A DNA stretch of 64,000 nucleotides from Klugiella xanthotipulae (GTDB taxonomy: Bacteria; Actinomycetota; Actinomycetes; Actinomycetales; Microbacteriaceae), in the NCBI RefSeq assembly GCF_006716695.1, contig NZ_VFPN01000002.1:62001-126000 (forward strand), read 5' to 3'. The position numbers and the translations under genes are program-made. How positions within the stretch are numbered: the first letter of the stretch is position 1; each line of letters begins with the position of its first letter. The notes under the pieces were generated by a model. That model made no database searches. It was not told the DNA's origin and saw only the letters and a program-made list of their open reading frames with translations. This document shows, one piece after another, positions 10,234 through 17,668 of this stretch.

Positions 10234-12650
10234 TCCAGGCCTTCTGTTCGCGTGTCGGGTCCGGTTAGCTCCAGGAAACGGCTTTCGAGGGTTCCCTCAC
10301 CGCGAACGTCATCGACAGTTCCTGCGGCAACAACGTTGCCCTGCACGATCACGGCCACGTGGTCACACACCCGCTGGATGAGCTCCATACTGTGGCTAGA
10401 GATGAGCACACTACCGCCTCCGGCCACAAATTTCTCTAACAGCTCGGTCACCGTTGCCGCCGACACAGGGTCAATCGACTCGAACGGCTCGTCCAGCACC
10501 AGGATGCGCGGCGAGTGGATCATCGCTGTAGCGAGGGCAATCTTCTTCTGCATGCCGGCAGAGTAGTCAGAAACAAGCCGTCCGAGAGCAGTTTCCAAAC
10601 CTAGAGCGCTCGATAACTCAGCGGCGCGCTGGGTCACGGTCCGTTCATCGAGCCCGTGCAGAATTCCTGAGTAGTACAGCAACTGCGCACCCGTCAGTCG
10701 GTCAAAGAGCCGCAGGCGATCAGGTAGTGCACCCACCAGTCGCTTGGCATCGGGCGAATTCGCCCACATGTCGGTGCCCAAGATCATGATGGTTCCCGAG
10801 GTGGGCCGCAGCAGACCCGTTACCATCGACAGGGTTGTCGTCTTACCGGCACCGTTGGGACCCACAAAGCCGTAGAAGGAACCCGCGCGAATCTCCAGGT
10901 TGACACTATCGACGGCAATACTGGAGCCGAAGCGCTTCGATAGCCCAAATGTAGACAGCACAACGGGCTGCCCTGCGGTTGCCTCTGCGCGCTCACGGGC
11001 CCGCTGAATACTCGGCTGAACCTCGGTGCGATCAGGATCCGTGCGAGGTCGCGACGAGGTCGTATATTCAAACGACTCCTCGACCTCATCCTCAATGCTC
11101 GTCACGATAATGGGGAGATTTTCACTCCGTTCCGTGCGAGTGATAAAGCTACTGGGAAGCGTCTCCTCAATCGGCTGGGTGACCGGACGGTTCGTGTTGG
11201 GCTGAGTCACCGATACGGGGTCGGCTGAGGGCACCGGGGCCGTGGCGCTGGAGGGCATCGGGGCAGAACCGGGTGCGGGTGCCGATATCTGATCCACACG
11301 AGTCCGGCTTACATTGGAGGGTGCAGTAAAAAACAATGCCGACCCAGCGGAGGCCGCTCCGGCGGAACCGAGTGGTGCGGTCGAACCCGGAAGTGGGTCT
11401 GCGGGAACATCCTCAGCAATCACCTGGGGTGGCCGCGTGGAGGAGTGCTCATCCACACGCGAGAGCAGGGATTCCTGCGGTGAGTTTTCGGCCGCAGAAC
11501 GAGAGGTCGCCGACTCGTCAAAGTATCCGTAAAGCACCTCAAGCGGGTCAAGTACGGGAGCCTCGTCGGCGAGAGACTCGGCTTTCTTCGCGTCGTGACG
11601 AGAAGGCACGATTGTCTCATCGCTCTCACTCGTGTCACAGGAACCCGACGTCGAAAAGCCCTCGCGTCCGGTCAGCGCGGCTGAGGGTTGGCGCAGCCCT
11701 GAACTGTCGTGTGTGGCAAATTCGTCATCGCCATCGTCATCGTGATTGCCCTGAGGCATAGGAACCGCTGTAAACACATCAACAAAACCATCGTCTGTGT
11801 CGTCAAGGGCCACAATATCAACTTCAGCAACGCTGAACGACTCGGCAGGTATAGCTTCTGAATCCACCCGCTCTAAACTCATCGGTTCGGACACCGTGGG
11901 GTCAGGCGTCTCCGGCCCCTCAGATGTTGTGAGCTCTCCCGGGTCGACACCAACCGACACACCAGCAACCGTGTCTTCTATGTCATCGTCCAAGTCCTCC
12001 GCGGCAGCGCTTTCGCCATCATCGGAAGTGGACCCCAAAACGGCAGCTACATCAATCGGGTCTGAGCTTTCAGAAGAAGAGTCTTCTTCGACGGGAGCAC
12101 TCTGAGTTTCCGTGCCACTGTCCGGGAGCGATATCGAACCATCTAATTCGGGGCTATCCTCCCCCTCAGCATCGTCGTCCATTTCGGTGGACACCGAATT
12201 GTTCTCAACGAGGATTGGTTCCTCATCAACAGCATCAGACCCGAGATCAGATATCTGATCATCGTCGTCATGGCTGGTCTCGCCGGATAAATTTTCCTTG
12301 GAATTTCCTGGGAGTGTGGAGCCGTCTGTGACAATAGAGGACTCCATCGTCAATTTCGCCTTCCCCCCACGGTGCGCACTCTCCGTCGCGCTCGCTAAAA
12401 CATCGACTTCGGCAACTACGGATGTCTCCCCCGACACACCAGCCCTACGCTGTGGTCGCTTGCGCGGATATCGGCTCCTCTTTGCCGCCTGTTCAGCTTC
12501 AGATTCCGCTGTTTCTGGGGTATCCGAGGACCCGGAGGTCTCGCCCAGGGAGACCTCTTCACCGGCTGATTTCTGGCCATCCCGATCGTCCGTTTTATCC
12601 TCGGGCGCACTGGTGTCGCCGAGGGGTGCGGCGGAAGAATCGGAGGTCAC
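10209..12650 (-). CDS. ABC transporter ATPase with long acidic N-terminal extension
   Basis: 813-residue protein. The C-terminal 256 residues (from about 558) are a complete ABC ATPase: Walker A GPNGAGKTT near 597-604, signature YSAGMQKK near 696, Walker B ILVLDEPFESIDP near 716, and the H-loop SSHSMEL. The first ~557 residues are low-complexity, rich in S, D, E, T and P, and probably disordered. The frame is uninterrupted and lacks stops, so the fusion is real in this sequence. The GTG at 12650 has no clear ribosome site; shorter starts such as an internal ATG are possible, so the true length is uncertain. It pairs with the permease downstream. Confidence 0.8.
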   Translation of the reverse strand: MTSDSSAAPLGDTSAPEDKTDDRDGQKSAGEEVSLGETSGSSDTPETAESEAEQAAKRSRYPRKRPQRRAGVSGETSVVAEVDVLASATESAHRGGKAKLTMESSIVTDGSTLPGNSKENLSGETSHDDDDQISDLGSDAVDEEPILVENNSVSTEMDDDAEGEDSPELDGSISLPDSGTETQSAPVEEDSSSESSDPIDVAAVLGSTSDDGESAAAEDLDDDIEDTVAGVSVGVDPGELTTSEGPETPDPTVSEPMSLERVDSEAIPAESFSVAEVDIVALDDTDDGFVDVFTAVPMPQGNHDDDGDDEFATHDSSGLRQPSAALTGREGFSTSGSCDTSESDETIVPSRHDAKKAESLADEAPVLDPLEVLYGYFDESATSRSAAENSPQESLLSRVDEHSSTRPPQVIAEDVPADPLPGSTAPLGSAGAASAGSALFFTAPSNVSRTRVDQISAPAPGSAPMPSSATAPVPSADPVSVTQPNTNRPVTQPIEETLPSSFITRTERSENLPIIVTSIEDEVEESFEYTTSSRPRTDPDRTEVQPSIQRARERAEATAGQPVVLSTFGLSKRFGSSIAVDSVNLEIRAGSFYGFVGPNGAGKTTTLSMVTGLLRPTSGTIMILGTDMWANSPDAKRLVGALPDRLRLFDRLTGAQLLYYSGILHGLDERTVTQRAAELSSALGLETALGRLVSDYSAGMQKKIALATAMIHSPRILVLDEPFESIDPVSAATVTELLEKFVAGGGSVLISSHSMELIQRVCDHVAVIVQGNVVAAGTVDDVRGEGTLESRFLELTGPDTRTEGLEWLHGFSD

Positions 12651-12881
12651 CAGGCAAATCTATCAAAGCTCTAGAGACGACGCGAACAAGTGACCTTCCG
12701 CGCCAATAGCGCCCCCAAGAATTATCACAAATTCACTACAGTCACAGAATAAAACAGCATCCTGACACCATGTTCGCTACAGTTTAAGGAACACGATGGA
12801 GTGCCTTTATTTGTTCGTCGTCTTGCTGTTACCTATTGTGACGGCGCAGAATCCCCCCGCAACCAGTTTTGGAGAAAACAC

Positions 12882-13577
12882 GTGAGCCTTCAGGTAGTCA
12901 TACTTGCCGCCGGAATGGGAAGCCGCCTTGGGCGCTCCCTCCCGAAGCCGCTGACCGAGTTGAACGATGGTCGCTCCATCATGCGTCAACAGCTGGACAA
13001 CATCAACGAGGCTTTTGGGCCGTCCGTCCCCGTCACGGCCGTTGTAGGGTACCGATCAGAGGAGATCGTTGACCGCTTCCCCGAGATGAGCTTCGTCTAC
13101 AACGAGCAGTACGACCAAACCAACACGTCGAAGAGCCTGTTACGCGCGCTCAAAGCCTCGGGTAAGGGTGGAGTTCTCTGGATGAACGGTGACGTCGTCT
13201 TCGATCCCATTATCCTGACCCGTGCCGCCAGCATCATCGCCCGCGATCAGTCCATGGTCACAGTCAACACCTCCTCCGTTTCCGATGAAGAGGTTAAATA
13301 CACCGTTACCGCCGAAGGCTTCATTAACGAGTTATCCAAGACCGTACGTCGTGGCGCGCTGGGCGAAGCGGTAGGTATCAACTTTATCTCGTCACGCGAT
13401 AAGGCTGCACTCATTCATCATTTGGGCCGCGTGCGCAACGACGATTACTTCGAACGTGGTTTAGAGTTGGCTATTGAGCACGACCGGGTGCTTTTAGAAC
13501 CAATGGATATTTCTGACCTGTACGCGGTTGAGGTGGACTTCGCAGAAGACCTCGAGAGGGCAAACCTCTTCGTCTAA
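12882..13577 (+). CDS. LicC/TarI-like sugar- or choline-phosphate nucleotidyltransferase
   Basis: 231-residue nucleotidyltransferase. It has the Rossmann-like start VVILAAGMGSRLGRSLPKPL (pyrophosphorylase motif GxGxRxxxxxPKPL), VVGYRSEEI, the metal-site loop MNGDVVFDP and a C-terminal VEVDFAEDLERA. It resembles phosphocholine/CDP-alcohol cytidylyltransferases more than glucose-1-phosphate enzymes. GTG at 12882 follows GGAG with 7-base spacing; a longer frame from 12801 has no ribosome site. Its position at the head of a teichoic-acid-like export and polymerase cluster suggests it supplies the activated CDP-alcohol or sugar. Confidence 0.82.
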   Translation: MSLQVVILAAGMGSRLGRSLPKPLTELNDGRSIMRQQLDNINEAFGPSVPVTAVVGYRSEEIVDRFPEMSFVYNEQYDQTNTSKSLLRALKASGKGGVLWMNGDVVFDPIILTRAASIIARDQSMVTVNTSSVSDEEVKYTVTAEGFINELSKTVRRGALGEAVGINFISSRDKAALIHHLGRVRNDDYFERGLELAIEHDRVLLEPMDISDLYAVEVDFAEDLERANLFV

Positions 13578-13603
13578 GGCTGAAATGCCGCAGAAGGAAG
13601 ACA

Positions 13604-14404
13604 GTGAGCGAAGCTCTCGGAGCACAGCGTAAGCATCACTCGCGCTGGGCCGGTTATTGGCGGCCACTTTCTCTCCTCACGCGACGTGACCTCAAGGTTC
13701 GCTACTCGACGTCCGTACTCGGATACCTGTGGTCGATCCTGGACCCGCTGGTTATGTCGCTCATCTATTGGTTTGTTTTTACCCAGGTATTTGACCGCTC
13801 GGTGGGCACAGAACCGTACCTCGTCTTCCTGCTCACCGCACTATTGCCCTGGGTGTGGTTCAACGGTGCTGTCTCCGACTCGACCAAGGCGTTTCTCAAG
13901 GATGTCAAGCTGGTTCGCTCGCTCTCCCTTCCGCGCTCCATCTGGGTCCACCGGATCGTGGCGTCCAAAGGGATCGAGTTTTTGCTGAGCATACCCGTGG
14001 TGGCTATCTTTGCCATCCTCACGGGAGCGCACCTGAGCCCCTACGTCCTCCTCTTTCCCTTAGCAGTGCTAATGCAGGCAGCACTCATCGGGGCGCTAGG
14101 ACTCATCTTGGCACCGCTCGTGGTCTTTTTTCGCGACCTGGAGCGCGCCACCAAGCTGGTGCTGAGGTTCCTGTTCTACGCATCCCCCATCATCTACGGC
14201 ACCGTGGATCTGCCGGACCAGATTGAACCCTGGGCTGCCCTCAATCCCCTCAGCGGAATTTTCTCACTGTACCGGGCTGCGTTCTTCCCCGATCAGCTGG
14301 ACTGGATACTTGTCACCGGCTCCGCTGCGGTCACACTTGTGCTGTGCCTCGTGGGCGCGTTCGTCTTCCGACGCACGATCGGCACCGCCCTGAAGGAGCT
14401 CTAA
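13604..14404 (+). CDS. Polysaccharide/teichoic acid ABC exporter permease (TagG/Wzm-like)
   Basis: 266-residue ABC-2-type permease. It has the N-terminal amphipathic start LLTRRDLKVRYSTSVLGYLW, typical of polysaccharide exporters, six membrane segments, and the conserved FFRDLERATKLVLRFLFYASPIIY region. It sits between the nucleotidyltransferase and the matching ATPase. Predicted to move a lipid-linked surface polymer across the membrane. GTG start at 13604, 26 bases after the previous stop. Confidence 0.9.
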   Translation: MSEALGAQRKHHSRWAGYWRPLSLLTRRDLKVRYSTSVLGYLWSILDPLVMSLIYWFVFTQVFDRSVGTEPYLVFLLTALLPWVWFNGAVSDSTKAFLKDVKLVRSLSLPRSIWVHRIVASKGIEFLLSIPVVAIFAILTGAHLSPYVLLFPLAVLMQAALIGALGLILAPLVVFFRDLERATKLVLRFLFYASPIIYGTVDLPDQIEPWAALNPLSGIFSLYRAAFFPDQLDWILVTGSAAVTLVLCLVGAFVFRRTIGTALKEL

Positions 14405-14408
14405 AGAC

Positions 14409-15179
14409 ATGCCACAGAACCTTCCGGAACCTGTCATCGTTGCCGATAATCTTGGCATCCACTTCAAGCGGAATCGTCGCCGACGACGCAACTTCAAAGA
14501 CCTTTTTGCGGGGCAGCGTCGGCGATCACGCCCCGGTGAGTTCTGGGCGCTACGAAACATCAGCTTTACGGTTCAGCCGGGCGAAGCCATTGGGGTAGTT
14601 GGACGCAACGGAAACGGGAAATCAACCCTCCTGAAACTCGTAGCCGGCGTACTCTTTCCCGATGAGGGGAGCGTGCACGTCAGCGAAGGTGTCGCTCCAC
14701 TGATCGAAATTACGGGTGGTTTTGTAGGCGATCTGACGGTGCGTGACAATGTGTACCTGACCGCGGGATTGCACGGTCTCTCTACCCGTGAAGTCAACCA
14801 ACTCTTTGACGAGATCATCGCCTTCGCGGAGTTGGAAGACGTTGTTGATACCCCCTATAAGCACCTGTCCAGCGGGATGAAGGTGCGCATTGCTTTTGCC
14901 GTTATCTCCCGACTTGACGAACCGATTCTGCTCGTCGATGAAGTACTTGCGGTGGGCGATAAGGCCTTCCGAGACAAATGCCACACCAAGATCCGCCAGT
15001 TACTCGCCGAGGGTAAGACGCTCTTCCTTGTTTCACACAATGAAAAGGACCTCACCACCTTCTGCACGCGCGGCCTCTACCTCAACAAAGGCGAGCTAGT
15101 CGCAGACGGCCCGATCGACGAGATTATCGCGCGCTACAACGCCGATAATGAGTCGGCATCAAAATCTTCAGAGCCGTGA
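14409..15179 (+). CDS. Polysaccharide/teichoic acid ABC exporter ATPase (TagH/Wzt-like)
   Basis: 256-residue ATPase of the surface polymer exporter. It has Walker A GRNGNGKSTLLKLVAG near residues 64-79, signature HLSSGMKVRIAFA near 150, Walker B PILLVDEVLAVGD near 170, and the H-loop VSHNEKDLTTFC. The DEVLAVGD motif and short HSV linker are typical of Wzt/TagH. It lacks the extra C-terminal carbohydrate-binding domain of longer Wzt proteins. It follows the permease by four bases. Its 3' end overlaps the convergent next gene by 46 bases. Confidence 0.92.
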   Translation: MPQNLPEPVIVADNLGIHFKRNRRRRRNFKDLFAGQRRRSRPGEFWALRNISFTVQPGEAIGVVGRNGNGKSTLLKLVAGVLFPDEGSVHVSEGVAPLIEITGGFVGDLTVRDNVYLTAGLHGLSTREVNQLFDEIIAFAELEDVVDTPYKHLSSGMKVRIAFAVISRLDEPILLVDEVLAVGDKAFRDKCHTKIRQLLAEGKTLFLVSHNEKDLTTFCTRGLYLNKGELVADGPIDEIIARYNADNESASKSSEP

Positions 15180-16516
15180 GACATCCGCGTTGGTGCGGCT
15201 GGCTCGACGCCCTGTCCCGAGCGCAGCTTCCATTCGTCCCAGTCGCTGAGCATTCGCTCAATGGCCGCGTGGAATCGCGCTGTGGGAGCCCCTGGAGTGG
15301 TATCGCCAAAGTGATGGTGTGACCAGGTAGCCAGGCGATCCTGAGCCACCTCATCGGTAAGGAGGACGTCTACGCGACACAGGATATCCGTCGCCTCGCT
15401 CGCCTCCAGCCACTCGCACTGGCTGAGATAGCCGGAGATATCAACATCGGCCTCCTGGCTTACCGGACGGGTAACAAACAGGGGACGCCCCACGGCCAGG
15501 CGGTCATATACCATAGCGGAAACATCAGAGATAGCAACATCAGCATCCAGAATCTGCCAGCCGAGCTCACGCCCGTTGTCAAAGAAGTGATGAGCGGAGG
15601 GGGTGGCTTTGTTTTCCTCAGCAATCATGCGAATGATCTGCTGATTAGCCTCGCCGTAACCGGGGTCAACAGCCCCACTGCGCGGGTGCGGCCGATACAC
15701 CACACGGTGTCGGGGACTTGCGAGCAGGGCCCGAACGAGGGGAACACCGTGGCTCACGATTGAGCCGTAAGCAGCGGCCGGGCGGTCACCCTCCCAGGTG
15801 GGAGCGTAAAGCACCGTGATCCGGTCATCTTTCGGATAGGGCACAGCACCGATGAAGTGATCGGTCTGCGGGCGGCCGATCTGAATAGTTTTCGCGTCCA
15901 GATCGAAGTTCCAAAGGGCCTTACCCAACCGCGAGCGGGCAGCCTCACCGGCAATCAAGCTGTAGTCATAAGTCTTGAACTGGTTGGTGCTCATATACAT
16001 TTTGTCGCTCTCACCGTGGTTGATGAAAACGTGCCACATCTGCCCATAACGCATCATTTGGAAGTTACGGGTGTTCTGATTGACGTAAAAGACCAGTTGG
16101 ATGCTCTGCTCGGCAACAACCCGCTCAATATCTACAATTTTGGGAGCATAGGCGACCTCGAGATCCGTCTCCTCCATCACGACGCGAGCACCGCCGGCCG
16201 TGCGGGCGATCACAAGAACGGGCCACTTCCGTGACACCAAAGCGAGGGGAGCATACCACTGGCGCAGCTGGTAGGCGTTCACTCGGTCATCCGCGAAGTA
16301 GACAGCAATGCGAAAGCGGCCTGACGGAAGTTCACCCCGCTCGCTGAGGAGCGCCAGAGTGTCTGCGCGGTCACGACGACGACGCAGAGCCTTTCGTACA
16401 AGGTTTGCGGCGCGCCGAACATCTTTCGCCAGATTCACGGTTACTAGCGTAGCCTCCCGGCGAACCTCCTCGTGACCAGGCTGGTAATTCGGTAGCAAAT
16501 TGTGACCGGTTCCCAC
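15134..16516 (-). CDS. CDP-glycerol glycerophosphotransferase family protein
   Basis: 460-residue protein with the glycerophosphotransferase fold that transfers polyol-phosphate units in teichoic-type polymer synthesis at the inner membrane face. Visible motifs are FINHGESDK (in the WHG position), the IGRPQTDHF and YAPTWEGDRP pair, and YRPHPRSGAVD. ISDVSAMVYDRLAVGRPLF replaces the usual DYSS. Activity on glycerol versus another polyol cannot be told. The GTG at 16516 has GAGGG five bases upstream. It is divergent from the GT2 gene, the two starts lying only 27 bases apart. Confidence 0.85.
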   Translation of the reverse strand: MGTGHNLLPNYQPGHEEVRREATLVTVNLAKDVRRAANLVRKALRRRRDRADTLALLSERGELPSGRFRIAVYFADDRVNAYQLRQWYAPLALVSRKWPVLVIARTAGGARVVMEETDLEVAYAPKIVDIERVVAEQSIQLVFYVNQNTRNFQMMRYGQMWHVFINHGESDKMYMSTNQFKTYDYSLIAGEAARSRLGKALWNFDLDAKTIQIGRPQTDHFIGAVPYPKDDRITVLYAPTWEGDRPAAAYGSIVSHGVPLVRALLASPRHRVVYRPHPRSGAVDPGYGEANQQIIRMIAEENKATPSAHHFFDNGRELGWQILDADVAISDVSAMVYDRLAVGRPLFVTRPVSQEADVDISGYLSQCEWLEASEATDILCRVDVLLTDEVAQDRLATWSHHHFGDTTPGAPTARFHAAIERMLSDWDEWKLRSGQGVEPAAPTRMSHGSEDFDADSLSAL

Positions 16517-16543
16517 GGGAACCCTCGTTCATGACAAGATCAA

Positions 16544-17635
16544 GTGGTGCAGAATGATGTGGCAGCTGAGAAGGCTGACGACGAGGTCTCCCGGATGCCT
16601 GGAGTGAGCTACGTGGTCCCCGTCCTCAATGAGGAGAAGTACATTGCCGATTCCATTCGTGCGATCCTGGCCCAAGACTACAACGGGGCGCAGGAGCTCA
16701 TTCTCGCTCTGGGGCCCTCCACAGACCGCACAGAGGATATCGTGCGCGAGATCGCGAGCACCGACGAGCGCATCACTGTCGTCACCAACCCGCGGGTCGA
16801 TATCCCGGCCGGGCTGAACATTGCAATCAGCCGCAGTACGCAACCCATCGTTATCCGTGTGGATGCCCACTCCGAGTTGAGCGCCAACTACACCACCGAC
16901 GGCGTACGCAGTCTGCTCGACAATGGGGTGGCGAACGTTGGCGGCATCATGCATGCTCGCGGTCGCACCCCTTTTCAAAACGCTATCGCCCGGGCCTATA
17001 ACAGCCCGTTTGGCCTGGGTGGAGCCGCCTATCACGGCAGCGGCGAGGCCGGGCCAGCCGAGTCTGCCTACCTGGGCATATTTCGCCGCGAGGTGTTGCA
17101 CGAAGTGGGCCTCTACGATGAGTCGATCCGGCGCGGTGAGGATTGGGAGCTCAACCTCCGCATCCGCCAGGCCGGCCACACCGTCTGGTTTGACCCTGCC
17201 CTCAGTGTGACGTATTGGCCCCGCGACACCTGGGGCAATCTGGCCCGCCAATTTGCCGCAACGGGAACGTGGCGCGCCGAACTTGTCCGTCGCTACGGGG
17301 GTAAAAACCCCTGGCGCTTCTTCGTCCCCCCTCTGCTCGTCCTCACCTGGTTCCTCAGCCTACTCATTGCCGGGCTACAGCTCACGGGAGTCTTCAGCCC
17401 CCTCTCCTCAGCACTCGCGAGCGTCGTATACGCGGGGCCAGCCCTGTACCTCCTTGCGCTCATCGTGGTGTCACTCCGGATGCCGGGGCCACTCACCCTC
17501 CGCGACCGCTTTTACAGCCTGGTCGTCTTTGCCACAATGCACCTCAGCTGGGGATTCGGCTTCCTGGTGGGCATCGTGCGCGGTGGACACCACTCCGTAG
17601 ACACCTCGCGGACGACAGCACCCCGGGAGCGGTAG
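16544..17635 (+). CDS. Glycosyltransferase family 2, membrane-associated
   Basis: 363-residue GT2 enzyme. It has the N-terminal GT-A domain (VSYVVPVLNEEKYIADSI at 21, DAHSEL as the DxD-type metal site near 104, RGEDWELNLRIRQAG near 196) and three C-terminal membrane segments around residues 255-345. ExoA-like succinoglycan transferases have the same layout. The acceptor is unknown but the setting implies the surface polymer. Start GTG at 16544. Confidence 0.86.
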   Translation: MVQNDVAAEKADDEVSRMPGVSYVVPVLNEEKYIADSIRAILAQDYNGAQELILALGPSTDRTEDIVREIASTDERITVVTNPRVDIPAGLNIAISRSTQPIVIRVDAHSELSANYTTDGVRSLLDNGVANVGGIMHARGRTPFQNAIARAYNSPFGLGGAAYHGSGEAGPAESAYLGIFRREVLHEVGLYDESIRRGEDWELNLRIRQAGHTVWFDPALSVTYWPRDTWGNLARQFAATGTWRAELVRRYGGKNPWRFFVPPLLVLTWFLSLLIAGLQLTGVFSPLSSALASVVYAGPALYLLALIVVSLRMPGPLTLRDRFYSLVVFATMHLSWGFGFLVGIVRGGHHSVDTSRTTAPRER

Positions 17636-17668
17636 CGTCACACGCGACGCCCGTATCAGGGCACCCGG

